A stretch of DNA of 64,000 nt from Caballeronia jiangsuensis (GTDB lineage Bacteria; Pseudomonadota; Gammaproteobacteria; Burkholderiales; Burkholderiaceae): assembly GCA_000648925.1 (NCBI GenBank), contig JFHF01000031.1:40008-104007 (forward strand), read 5' to 3'. The notes beneath the pieces are model-generated. The model saw only the letters and a program-made list of their open reading frames with translations. It made no database searches and had not been told where the DNA came from. Positions 33,705 through 42,593 of this stretch are shown piece by piece. Position numbers and translations under genes: made by a program. The first letter of the stretch is position 1. Every line of letters begins with the position of its first letter.

Positions 33705-36098
33705 CGAGTGAGCTCCAAAAATGTCGTTGTGCGTCGTCGCAGGCGCTAGTTTACCGGGGGCGGCTTCTTCGGCTCCGACAGTCAGCGCGTCGAGAATTGC
33801 TTCGGGCGTTGCCGGCGCGCGCAATTTCGGCGCGTCGGTCGAATCGGGCGTCACCGATGCGATCGCCGCGCGAATCGCCAGCAGCACCGAAAACGACAGC
33901 AACAGCGGCGGCTCGCCGACCGCTTTCGAGCGGAAAACGGTCGGCTCGGCGTTGTCGTTGCCGGCGTTGCGAAAGAGGGCGACGTTGAAGATCGCGGGCG
34001 CGTCGCTGACGGCCGGAATCTTGTAGGTCGAGGGCGCGTGCGTCATCAGGCGGCCGTCGCGGTTCCACCACAGTTCTTCGGTCGTGAGCCAGCCCATGCC
34101 CTGGATGTAGCCGCCCTCCACCTGGCCGATGTCGATCGCCGGATTGATCGAGCGTCCCGCGTCGTGCAGGAGATCGGCGCGCAGGAGCTTCCACTCGCCG
34201 GTGAGCGTATCGACGACGACTTCCGACACCGCCGCGCCGTACGCGAAGTAGTAAAACGGATGGCCTTGCAGCGTCTTCGCGTCCCAGTGAACCTTCGGCG
34301 TCGAGTAGAAACCGTCCGACCACAACTGCACGCGCGCGAGATACGCGGCCGCGACGAGCTGATCGAACGGCATCTGCCCGCCGTTCACGTCCACGACGCC
34401 GCCATGAAAACGCACATCGGCCGCATTGCCGCCGAGCTGCTTCACGACCAGTTCGGCAAGCCGCGCGCGGATCTTGAGCGCGGCGTCCTCGGCGGCCTTG
34501 CCGTTCAGGTCGCTGCCCGTCGATGCCGCCGTCGCCGATGTATTCGCGACCTTCGATGTATCGGTCGCCGTGACGCGCACGCGCTGCAAGCCGATGCCGA
34601 GCACGCTCGCGACAACCTGCGCGACTTTCGTGTTCAGCCCTTGGCCCATTTCCGTGCCGCCGTGATTGACGAGCACGGAGCCGTCCTTGTAGACGTGCAC
34701 GAGCGCGCCCGCCTGGTTCAGGAACGGCACGTTGAACGAAATGCCGAACTTGACCGGCGTGAACGCGATGCCGCGCCGGAGCACGCCGCCTTTCGCGTTG
34801 AACGCGGCGATGTCGGCGCGGCGCTTCAGATACTCGCTCGACGCGACGAGTTCGTCGGTCAATGCCGCGATCACGTTGTCCTCGACCGGCTGACCGTAAG
34901 GCGTCACGTTGCGATCGCCGATGCCGTAATAGTTTGCGCGCCGCACGTCGAGCGGATCGCGTTTCAGCCGATGCGCGATTTCGTCGAGCATCACTTCCAT
35001 CACGAGCGCGCCTTGCGGGCCGCCGAAGCCGCGAAACGCGGTGTTCGACTGCGTGTTGGTCTTGCAGCACAGCGCGCGGATATCGACATCGCTCAGGTAG
35101 TACGCGTTGTCGAAATGGCACACGGCGCGCGTGGCGACCGCGCCCGACAAATCCGCCGAATAGCCCGCGCGCAACGCGATCTCGACGCGCGCGCCAGCGA
35201 TGCGCCCGTCGTCATCGAAGCCGCATTCGTATTCGTAGACCGCGTCGTGACGCTTGCCGGTGATCATGAAGTCGTCGTCGCGGTCGGCGCGCAGCTTCAC
35301 GGGGCGCTTCAGCAGATGCGCCGCGAGCGACGCCACGCACGCGAACAGCGCCGACTGCGATTCCTTGCCGCCGAAGCCGCCGCCCATGCGCCGGCATTCG
35401 CAGAGCACGGCGTGGGTCGGCCAGCCGAGCATGTGCGCGACGACCTGCTGCATCTCGCTCGGATGCTGCGTCGAACTATGGACGAGCATGCCGTCCTGCT
35501 CTTTCGGCATCGCGTAGGCGACTTGTCCTTCGAGATAGAACTGCTCCTGCCCGCCGACTTCGAACTCGCCTGCGAGCCGATGTTTCGCCGCCGCGATGCG
35601 TCCGTCCGGGTCGCCGCGGCGCAGATGCAGCGGCGGCAGCACGAACTGGTTGCGCGCCTTCGCTTCGCGCGGCGTGAGCACGGCTTCGAGCGGCTCGTAA
35701 CGTACGACATCCTCGCTTTTTGCGAGCGCGGCGGCGCGGCGCGCCAGATCGTGACTCTCGGCGATGACGGCGAATACCGGCTGGCCGAGGTACTGCACTT
35801 CATCGGCGGCGAGAATCGGATCGTCGTGCAGCACCGGGCCGCAATTGTTCTCGCCGGGGATATCCGCGGCCGTCAGCACCGCGACGACGCCGGGCGCGGC
35901 GCGCACCGCATCCAGATCGAGCGACACGATGCGCGCATGCGCGTGCCGCGACAGACCGAGCGCCGCGTGCAGCGTGCCGCGCGACTCGGGGATGTCGTCG
36001 ATGTAGATCGCTTCGCCACTCACGTGCAGCGCCGCCGATTCGTGCGGCAGCGCGGCCCCGGCGGCGTCGAGGACCATCGGTTCGGTCAGTCGGTTCAT
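32688..36098 (-). CDS. xdhB: Xanthine dehydrogenase molybdopterin subunit XdhB, reading in frame into XdhC
   Basis: The start at 36098 follows GGAGGAAGCGCC and overlaps the xdhA stop (ATGA). The first about 795 residues are the Mo-cofactor subunit: GEAIYIDDIPESRGTLH, GGGFGGKESQS, TNTQSNTAFRGFGGPQG and the catalytic-Glu region SKAVGEPPLLL. The subunit oxidises hypoxanthine and xanthine to urate at the molybdenum site. XdhB normally ends shortly after APATPEAILDAL. Here no stop occurs and the frame runs on into XdhC (ATG at 33704), giving a 1136-residue fusion. Adding one base to the run of five G at 33756-33760 would restore an XdhB stop, so this may be an indel. Treat the fusion as unproven. 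Confidence 0.75.
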   Translation of the reverse strand: MNRLTEPMVLDAAGAALPHESAALHVSGEAIYIDDIPESRGTLHAALGLSRHAHARIVSLDLDAVRAAPGVVAVLTAADIPGENNCGPVLHDDPILAADEVQYLGQPVFAVIAESHDLARRAAALAKSEDVVRYEPLEAVLTPREAKARNQFVLPPLHLRRGDPDGRIAAAKHRLAGEFEVGGQEQFYLEGQVAYAMPKEQDGMLVHSSTQHPSEMQQVVAHMLGWPTHAVLCECRRMGGGFGGKESQSALFACVASLAAHLLKRPVKLRADRDDDFMITGKRHDAVYEYECGFDDDGRIAGARVEIALRAGYSADLSGAVATRAVCHFDNAYYLSDVDIRALCCKTNTQSNTAFRGFGGPQGALVMEVMLDEIAHRLKRDPLDVRRANYYGIGDRNVTPYGQPVEDNVIAALTDELVASSEYLKRRADIAAFNAKGGVLRRGIAFTPVKFGISFNVPFLNQAGALVHVYKDGSVLVNHGGTEMGQGLNTKVAQVVASVLGIGLQRVRVTATDTSKVANTSATAASTGSDLNGKAAEDAALKIRARLAELVVKQLGGNAADVRFHGGVVDVNGGQMPFDQLVAAAYLARVQLWSDGFYSTPKVHWDAKTLQGHPFYYFAYGAAVSEVVVDTLTGEWKLLRADLLHDAGRSINPAIDIGQVEGGYIQGMGWLTTEELWWNRDGRLMTHAPSTYKIPAVSDAPAIFNVALFRNAGNDNAEPTVFRSKAVGEPPLLLSFSVLLAIRAAIASVTPDSTDAPKLRAPATPEAILDALTVGAEEAAPGKLAPATTHNDIFGAHSMQVWLNDLQHLLAHGDAVVLVTVARVEGSAPREPGTKMIVTREDARYTIGGGHLEWKAIETARQVLKDGMRSPRMRRLERFALGPSLGQCCGGAVVLAFERLDVADLNWVTTLSKRTAQGLSTVRSVSFAPMPDAVMLSDPEPGATDADCLLWDGAGFDESGALLTETIAPRDFQVVLFGAGHVGAALVRVLATLPCHVTWVDERDAAFPAPQFVPDNVTIEPNDAPDEAVDRAPPHTYYIVMTHNHTVDLALAECILRRGDFAFFGMIGSFTKKKQFEHRLAARGIDPALIARMVCPIGIDGIVDKAPEVIAVAAAAQLLQAVEANASSHASSQQTA

Positions 36099-37603
36099 GG
36101 CGCTTCCTCCACATGCGCGCCGTACGCGAAGGCGTTCACCTCGGCAAGCGCGAGCGGAGCGTCCGGGCGCGTTTCCAGATAGAACCGCCAAAGCACGTTG
36201 CGCGCGACTTTCGCGCGATAGGCGCTCGATGCGCGCATGTCGGTGAGCGGCTGGAAATCGGCGTCGAGCGCGGCCATCGCGGTGCGTGCCGCCGCTTCGT
36301 TCCATTCGTGGCCGATGAGCGCCGCTTCGGCCTGCGCCGCGCGTTTGGGCGTCGCCGCCATGCCGCCGAACGCGATGCGCGCATCCGTCACACGATGGCT
36401 TTCGTCGAGCCTGATCGCGAACGCCGCGCACACCGCCGAAATGTCCTGGTCGTACCGCTTCGACACCTTGTAGGTCCGAAAGCGCAGCGCCGCGACCGGA
36501 CGCGGCACACGTATCGCCGCGACGAATTCGCCGGCATCGAGCGCGGTCTTCTGATAGCCGAGATAGAACGCGTCGAGACGCATCGTGCGGGTTTTATCGG
36601 CCTTCTGCAGCACGAGTTCCGCATTCAGCGCGATGAGCGCCGGCATCGAATCGCCGATCGGCGAGCCGTTCGCCACATTGCCGCCGAGCGTGCCCGCGTT
36701 GCGGATCGGCCGCGACGCGAAGCGCGTCCACAGTTCGGCCAGCTCGGGATAGTCGGCGGCGAGCGCGGCATACGCATCTTCGAGCGAGGCCGCCGCGCCG
36801 ATCGTCAGCGTTTGCGCGTCGCGTTCGATCGTCTTCAGTTCGTCGACGTTGCCGATATACAGCACATCGCCGAGATCGCGAAACTGCTTCGTGACCCACA
36901 GGCCGACATCGGTGCTGCCCGCGAGCAGGCGCGCGTTCGGATGCGCGGCGCGCAATCGGGCGAATTCGGCGCGCGTGACGGGCGCGTGGAACGTGTGCGG
37001 ACCGGAAGAATCGGACGCGCGATATTCGAAGGTCTGCGCGCGCTTTAGTGCAATCAACTGTTGCGTGATGGCGTCGGCATCGAAGGGCGGACGCGGATAC
37101 TCGAACATGCGCTGCGCGGCATCGACGATCGGCCGATAACCCGTGCAGCGGCACAGATTGCCCGAGAGCGCGGCGGCGATTTCATCGCGCGACGGCAGGC
37201 CCGCATCGCGCGGATGCTGGTGATAGAGCGCCCACAGCGACATCACGAAACCCGGCGTGCAAAACCCGCATTGCGAGCCGTGACAGTCGACGAGCGCCTG
37301 CTGCACCGGATGCAGCGCGCCATCCGCGCCGCGCAGATCTTCGACGGTGAAAAGGGCGCGGGAATCGAGCGTGGGCAGAAACTGGATGCACGCGTTGACG
37401 GCTTTGAGCGCGAGCGCGCCGGAAGCGTCGAGTTCGCCGATCACGACGGTGCATGCGCCGCAATCGCCTTCGGCGCAGCCTTCTTTCGTGCCGGTGCAAA
37501 GCGCGTTCTCGCGCAGATGCTGAAGCACCGTGCGCGTGGCGGGCGCGTCGCCGATCTCGCGCACGGCGCCGCGTTGGAGGAAGCGGATGGTTTGCGTTGT
37601 CAT
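36095..37603 (-). CDS. xdhA: Xanthine dehydrogenase small subunit (2Fe-2S/FAD)
   Basis: A 502-residue electron-transfer subunit. Two iron-sulfur motifs lie at the N-terminus: CTGTKEGCAEGDCGAC (2Fe-2S, plant type) and CGFCTPGF plus NLCRCTGYRPI (alpha-helical 2Fe-2S). The FAD-binding domain follows from about 195 (ARLLAGSTDVGLWVTK, then NAGTLGGNVANGSPIGD). It passes electrons from the Mo centre of XdhB to NAD+. It heads the purine operon and overlaps xdhB by four bases. A CTCATG-N5-CATGAG inverted repeat 52-68 bp upstream (37655-37671) might be an operator. Confidence 0.93.
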   Translation of the reverse strand: MTTQTIRFLQRGAVREIGDAPATRTVLQHLRENALCTGTKEGCAEGDCGACTVVIGELDASGALALKAVNACIQFLPTLDSRALFTVEDLRGADGALHPVQQALVDCHGSQCGFCTPGFVMSLWALYHQHPRDAGLPSRDEIAAALSGNLCRCTGYRPIVDAAQRMFEYPRPPFDADAITQQLIALKRAQTFEYRASDSSGPHTFHAPVTRAEFARLRAAHPNARLLAGSTDVGLWVTKQFRDLGDVLYIGNVDELKTIERDAQTLTIGAAASLEDAYAALAADYPELAELWTRFASRPIRNAGTLGGNVANGSPIGDSMPALIALNAELVLQKADKTRTMRLDAFYLGYQKTALDAGEFVAAIRVPRPVAALRFRTYKVSKRYDQDISAVCAAFAIRLDESHRVTDARIAFGGMAATPKRAAQAEAALIGHEWNEAAARTAMAALDADFQPLTDMRASSAYRAKVARNVLWRFYLETRPDAPLALAEVNAFAYGAHVEEAP

Positions 37604-37868
37604 GATTCAGGAAGACATTGCGGACCGGGCGCGCGTTACGCGGTTTCCGTTCGCCTCATGGGTTGCATGAGAAAGCTGCCTTTGAGCGAAACGGACTGCG
37701 CGCACGTAGATCGCCATCCAGACGCGACCTTAACACCCCAATATCCCAAAAATATTGCCGGGTACGTATCAAGATTATGCGGATGCGCTGATGCGGGAAA
37801 GGGGATGCGTGCGAAACGCGATGAAGCGGGGAAGAAGCGGGCGGCGCAGAGAGGCCGCCCGGAAGAAT

Positions 37869-38414
37869 TTACCGGACCGTCGAACGCAGCTTGCGCTTGA
37901 AACGGACACTGGCCGCGACGAGCACGAAAATCAGCGCAAACGCGATGAGCGACCATTGCGGCAGCGACAGACCGAGAATCGGCGGATACGGCGTTTCGCA
38001 CAGCCCCGCGACCTTGAACACCTGCGGCAGCCAGCTTGCGGGCGGCAGACCGTCGACGATCGGCTGGAGGGCATCGAAACCGCAACTGAAGCCGGGATGC
38101 GATTGCACGTACACGTGGCGCACGGCGGTGGCGAGTCCGCCGAGCGCGGAAATCGCGACGAGCGTCTCCAGCAGCGCGATGCCGCGCCAGTTACGGAACG
38201 CCGCCCCGAGGAACGCGAAGATCGCGATCAGCACGAAGAAATAGCGCTGGATGATGCACAGCGGGCAGGGATCTTCGCCGTGAAAGAATTGCAGATACAG
38301 CGCGCCGCCGACGAGACCGAGACTGACGAAACCAAGCAATACGAGCAGGCGGCGCTCGCGGCGCATCACCCGGTCGTCCTGATGCATCGTGAAGTGATTC
38401 AAAGAGTTGTTCAT
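37869..38414 (-). CDS. dsbB: Disulfide bond formation protein B
   Basis: A 181-residue inner-membrane protein with four transmembrane helices that reoxidises DsbA and passes electrons to quinone. The first Cys pair is in DPCPLCIIQRYFF (CPLC, C-x-x-C). The second pair is in the periplasmic loop, one at FSCGFDAL and one at AGLCETPYPP. Length matches DsbB (about 170-180). The 265 bp to xdhA hold no gene. It stands alone on the minus strand. Two internal ATGs (at MHQDD and MRRERR) are alternative starts. Confidence 0.92.
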   Translation of the reverse strand: MNNSLNHFTMHQDDRVMRRERRLLVLLGFVSLGLVGGALYLQFFHGEDPCPLCIIQRYFFVLIAIFAFLGAAFRNWRGIALLETLVAISALGGLATAVRHVYVQSHPGFSCGFDALQPIVDGLPPASWLPQVFKVAGLCETPYPPILGLSLPQWSLIAFALIFVLVAASVRFKRKLRSTVR

Positions 38415-38530
38415 TATTTCGCAACGATTCGAGAAGGAAGCACCTGAGTTGCGTGGGTATCGCGGTGAATTCTAGCGCGAACGCCCGATACGCAAAATCA
38501 GCCGCGATGTTTTGACGGTTTTCGGGCCGC

Positions 38531-39910
38531 TCAGCGCGTCGTCGCCAACACGGCTTCGACCGCGCGTCCGATCGACAGCAGGGTGTCGTCGGCGTTCGGC
38601 GCGCCCGCGAGCATCAGGCCGACGGGCGCCTCGCCGCGCGGATGGCAGGGCAGCGACAGCGCGCAGGCATCGAGGAAATTGAAGGCGGTCGGATTGCGCA
38701 GGATCAGCGCGTTGGTGCGCGTGAAGGCGTCGTCGTCGGCTTCCAGATCGGCGATGCGTGGCGGCAGCACCGGCACCGTCGGGCAGACGATCGCGTCGAA
38801 ACGCTGCCAGAGCGTCGTGCGGGCCGCTTCGATCATCGCGTCGCGCGCTTCGCACAAGTCGATGTAGTCGGCCGCGCTCGCCGCTTCCGCGCGCTTCAGA
38901 CGCGCGAGCACGCGCGGGTCGTATTCGTCGCCGCGCTCGGCCATCAGCTTCCGGTGCCACGCATACGCTTCGATCGCCACGAGCGGATAGCGGCTGATTT
39001 CCGGCAGTCTGTCCAGCGGCGCGAAACGCACGTCTTCCACCAGCGCGCCCGCAGCGGCCAAGTGATTGATCGCCGCGGCGACCGCGCTCGCGACGGGAGA
39101 TTCGACGCCATCGGTCACGTAGTTCGTGAGCACGCCGAGGCGCACGCCGTCGAGCGGGCGCGTCGCGGGCACGCCGGGGTCGCGTCCGGCGAGAATGCGG
39201 TCGACGAGCGCGCAGCACGCGACCGACATGCCGATCGGCCCGAACGAATCGAGCGTCTTCGAGAGCGGCACGCCGCCTTGCTTCGGAATGCGGCTCGCGG
39301 TCGGCTTGAAGCCGGTGAGGCCGCACAGCGCGGCGGGAATGCGGATAGAGCCGCCGGTGTCGGTGCCGAGCGCGACGGCGGCCATGCCGTCCGCCACCGA
39401 CGCCGCCGCACCCGACGACGACCCGCCCGCGATGCGCGCGTCGCCCGGCACGTCGGCATGCCACGGGGAGCGCGGCGTGCCGTAGTGCGGGTTCAGTCCG
39501 AGGCCGGAGAAGGCGAATTCGCTCATGTTGGTGCGCCCGACGATCACCGCGCCCGCGCGGCGCAGGCGTGCGACAGCGACGGCGTCGGCCTTGGCGGGAG
39601 CGGCATCGCGCAGCGCTTTCGAGCCGGCGCGCGTCACTTCGCCTTCGATATCGAAGAGGTCCTTGATCGACACCGGAATGCCCGCGAGCGGCGAAAGCAC
39701 GGTGCCGGCGCGGCGCAGCGCGTCGTGGGCGTCGGCGGCGGCGCGGGCGTGTTCGGCATCGACATGGAGGAATACGGTCGAGCCTTGGCCCGCAGGATCG
39801 GCGATGCGTTCGAGCGCCGCCTCGACGAGCGCGCGGCTCGTCGTGCGGCCGCTTTTCAGATCGGCGGCGAGTTGGGCAAGCGGGGCGAACTGCGGCGAAG
39901 TGGTGGGCAT
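38531..39910 (-). CDS. Amidase (amidase signature family)
   Basis: A 459-residue hydrolase with the Ser-cisSer-Lys triad of the amidase signature family. The Lys lies in IPVSIKDLFDIEG, the cis-Ser in RIAGGSSSGAAASV and the nucleophile Ser in ALGTDTGGSIRIP. It would hydrolyse a small amide (or allophanate-like substrate); the substrate cannot be read from sequence. GatA is excluded, because no gatB or gatC is adjacent and the C-terminus differs. It sits alone, with 116 bp to dsbB. Confidence 0.85.
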   Translation of the reverse strand: MPTTSPQFAPLAQLAADLKSGRTTSRALVEAALERIADPAGQGSTVFLHVDAEHARAAADAHDALRRAGTVLSPLAGIPVSIKDLFDIEGEVTRAGSKALRDAAPAKADAVAVARLRRAGAVIVGRTNMSEFAFSGLGLNPHYGTPRSPWHADVPGDARIAGGSSSGAAASVADGMAAVALGTDTGGSIRIPAALCGLTGFKPTASRIPKQGGVPLSKTLDSFGPIGMSVACCALVDRILAGRDPGVPATRPLDGVRLGVLTNYVTDGVESPVASAVAAAINHLAAAGALVEDVRFAPLDRLPEISRYPLVAIEAYAWHRKLMAERGDEYDPRVLARLKRAEAASAADYIDLCEARDAMIEAARTTLWQRFDAIVCPTVPVLPPRIADLEADDDAFTRTNALILRNPTAFNFLDACALSLPCHPRGEAPVGLMLAGAPNADDTLLSIGRAVEAVLATTR

Positions 39911-40059
39911 GGCGTCGGGCAGTGGCGTTGCCTCATGCGAGAAGGCCGGGCACGCCCGGCGCTTCGCATCGGCAGTGAGTGGATGGACGCGCCGTGTCGC
40001 AAACCTGGGGCGTCCAAGGTGGCTGTCATTCTAAGCCACCGACGCCGATCGAACACCGC

Positions 40060-41442
40060 TCAGATCGTGCGCGAGAAACGGCGCAGGCTCGCCTGTCCCA
40101 GATAACGGTCGAATACCGACGCGACGTTGCGCACCAGCATGCGTCCGGCGGGCAGCACGCGGATCGCGTCGTGCGAGAGGTCGATGAGACCATCGTCGGC
40201 CATCGGCGCGAGGCGCGCGAGTTCATCGGCGAAAGCGGCCGGGAATTCGATGCCGTGCGTCGTCGCGACATCGGCGAAACGCAGCTCGCCGCCGCACATG
40301 ATGCGCATGATGACGTCGCGGCGGAGTTCGTCGTCGGCGCAAAGGCGCACGCCGCGCGTGATGGCGAGATCGCCCGCATCGATCGCGGCGGCGTAATCGG
40401 CGAGTTCGCGGGCGTTTTGCGCGTAGACATCGCCGATCTTGCCGATCGACGACGCGCCTATGCCGATCAGATCGCAATCCGCACGCGTGCTGTAGCCCTG
40501 GAAGTTGCGCTGTAGCGTGCCGGCTTCGAACGCGCGCGCGAGCTCGTCGCCGGGCAGCGCGAAATGATCCATGCCGATGTACACATAACCCGCATCGCAC
40601 ATGCGCGCGATCACACGTTCGAGAATCGCGAGGCGCACGGCGGGCGAGGGCAGCGCGCTTTCGTCGATCTGCCGCTGCATCTTGAAGAGCGACGGCATGT
40701 GCGCATAGCCGAACACGGACACGCGATCGGGTTTCAGATCGATGATCGCGTCGAGCGTGCGCGAAAAGCTCTCGACGCTTTGATGCGGCAGCCCGTAGAT
40801 CAGATCGACGCTCACGGACTTGAAACCGTTGTTGCGCGCGGCGTCGAGCACCATCTCCGTCATTTCACGCGGCTGGATGCGATTCACGGCGCGCTGCACG
40901 CGCTCGTCGAAGTCCTGCACGCCGAGGCTCAATCGGTTGAAACCGAGCTCGCGCAGCAACGCGATGGTCGCCGGCGATGCCTCGCGCGGATCGACCTCGA
41001 TCGAATATTCGGCGCGCTCGTCGGCGACGAGATTGAAATGCTCGCGCGTCGCGGACATCAGTTCGGCCATCTCGTCGTGCGAGAGGAAGGTCGGCGTGCC
41101 GCCGCCCCAGTGAAGCTGCGTGACCGGACGCGAGGTGTCGAAAAGCGCAGCCTGCAGCGAGAGTTCGCGCTTCATCCGGTCGAGATAGGGGCGTGCGTGC
41201 GCACGATTTTTCGTCGCGATCTTGTTGCAGCCGCAGTAGAAGCAGACGGTGTCGCAGAACGGGATGTGGAAGTACAGCGATAGATCGGCGTTCGCTTTCG
41301 CCTTGCGCGCGGCTTCGCGATAATGCGCGGGGTCGAACCCGTCGGTGAACTGGACGGCGGTCGGATACGACGTGTAGCGCGGGCCTTGCGCGTCGTAGCG
41401 CGCGAGCAGATCGGGACGAAAGAACGGAGCGGCGGCAGTCAT
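40060..41442 (-). CDS. hemN: Oxygen-independent coproporphyrinogen III dehydrogenase
   Basis: A 460-residue radical SAM enzyme that decarboxylates coproporphyrinogen III under low oxygen. The cluster motif is CDTVCFYCGCNK (C-x3-C-x2-C-x-C), the true HemN pattern. GPRYTSYPTAVQF near the N-terminus and LHWGGGTPTFLS follow. These features separate it from HemW. The start at 41442 gives MTAAAPFFRPDLL; a longer frame to 41547 adds 35 unlike residues. It is transcribed divergently from the YkgJ-like gene. hemL, another haem gene, lies at 58 kb. Confidence 0.93.
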   Translation of the reverse strand: MTAAAPFFRPDLLARYDAQGPRYTSYPTAVQFTDGFDPAHYREAARKAKANADLSLYFHIPFCDTVCFYCGCNKIATKNRAHARPYLDRMKRELSLQAALFDTSRPVTQLHWGGGTPTFLSHDEMAELMSATREHFNLVADERAEYSIEVDPREASPATIALLRELGFNRLSLGVQDFDERVQRAVNRIQPREMTEMVLDAARNNGFKSVSVDLIYGLPHQSVESFSRTLDAIIDLKPDRVSVFGYAHMPSLFKMQRQIDESALPSPAVRLAILERVIARMCDAGYVYIGMDHFALPGDELARAFEAGTLQRNFQGYSTRADCDLIGIGASSIGKIGDVYAQNARELADYAAAIDAGDLAITRGVRLCADDELRRDVIMRIMCGGELRFADVATTHGIEFPAAFADELARLAPMADDGLIDLSHDAIRVLPAGRMLVRNVASVFDRYLGQASLRRFSRTI

Positions 41443-41579
41443 GGCGGATCTCTGGGAATCGTCCGAGTGTAGTCGGCCGATGAGTGCAACATTCGCGTGA
41501 TACGGTCGCAGCGATTTGACGAAGCGCAAGGATGAGGCGTGGGACAATATCGCTTCTTTTTGCGCGGTTCAGTGTCGCC

Positions 41580-41867
41580 ATGTCGATCGATTCTTCGTCT
41601 CATGCCTGCCGGGAAGCGTGCGGTGCGTGCTGCATCGCGCCTTCGATTTCGAGCCCGATTCCGGGGATGCCGCATGGCAAGCGCGCGGGCGAACGCTGCG
41701 TTCAACTGGGCGATGATCTGCGCTGCAGGATTTTCGGCGATCCGCGCAGGCCGGCGTGTTGTTCCGGTTTGCAGCCGTCCGGCGAGATGTGCGGCGAGAC
41801 GCGTGAATATGCGTTGACGTGGATCGAACGGCTGGAAGCGCAGACGCGGCCCACGCAACTGTCTTGA
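41580..41867 (+). CDS. YkgJ family cysteine cluster protein
   Basis: A 95-residue protein with a YkgJ-type cysteine cluster: ACREACGACCIAPSISSPIPG, shortened here to CREACGACC, then CVQL, CRIFGDPRRPACCSGL and MCGETREYAL. The Cys spacing suggests a bound zinc or iron-sulfur centre. Family function is unknown. Start chosen at MSIDSSSHACREAC, since the conserved part begins there. It precedes the DUF1439 gene by 69 bp and could be co-transcribed. Confidence 0.8.
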   Translation: MSIDSSSHACREACGACCIAPSISSPIPGMPHGKRAGERCVQLGDDLRCRIFGDPRRPACCSGLQPSGEMCGETREYALTWIERLEAQTRPTQLS

Positions 41868-41936
41868 CGATCGGCAGTCGAAGTTCCGAACCGCGCCACG
41901 CGGCGCAGACTTGAATAAAGCTTTGGAGGATTACGC

Positions 41937-42530
41937 ATGACGGAACCCGTCGCGCCGCTGCGGCGCCGGTTCGTGCTCGCAGGACTGTTGTCCCTGTCGG
42001 CACTCGCATTCACATCGGAGGCACGATCCGCCTCGAACTCGATATTCCCCTTCATTCCGGATCACTACACATTTTCGACACAGCAGGTGCAGGACGCCGT
42101 CGCGCGCAAGTTCCCGCTGCAACGCACGGCTTCCCAGATATTCGATGTCGTCCTGAGCAATCCGGTCGTCGGCATGGCGCCGGATCGCAATCGCGTGACG
42201 GTGCGTGTCGATGCGCGTCTGTCCACGCCATTCATGCCGAATCCCGTGATCGGCGCGTTCACGCTCTCGACGCAACTCGCCTACGACGCGCCGAGCCGCT
42301 CGGTTATTCTCGTTTCGCCATCCGTTGACAATGCGCAGTTCAGCGGTGACGCCGCGCAGTACAACCAACAGATTGCGTCGGTCGGCGCGCAACTCGCGGC
42401 GCAACTGCTCGACCGCTATCCGATTCATACGTTCAAGCCCGAGGAACTCCAGTTCGCCGGCGTGTCTTACGAACCCGGTACAATCACAGTCCTTACAAAC
42501 GGCATACGTGTGCAGATTGTTGAGAAGTGA
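41937..42530 (+). CDS. DUF1439 family exported protein
   Basis: A 197-residue protein with an Arg-rich N-region (MTEPVAPLRRRFVLAGLLSL) resembling a Tat or Sec signal; cleavage is likely near SEARSA. The mature domain follows the DUF1439/YceB pattern: YTFSTQQVQDAVARKFPLQR, VTVRVDARLSTPFMPNP and the C-terminal PGTITVLTNGIRVQI. It is probably periplasmic or membrane-anchored, though no clear lipobox Cys is seen. Family function is unknown. It is followed 63 bp later by uppP. Confidence 0.75.
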   Translation: MTEPVAPLRRRFVLAGLLSLSALAFTSEARSASNSIFPFIPDHYTFSTQQVQDAVARKFPLQRTASQIFDVVLSNPVVGMAPDRNRVTVRVDARLSTPFMPNPVIGAFTLSTQLAYDAPSRSVILVSPSVDNAQFSGDAAQYNQQIASVGAQLAAQLLDRYPIHTFKPEELQFAGVSYEPGTITVLTNGIRVQIVEK

Positions 42531-42593
42531 GTCGAAATCTCTGCGCAATGTGCTCCACAAGCAACGGCGATAACGGCGACAAGGGCTGAACGG

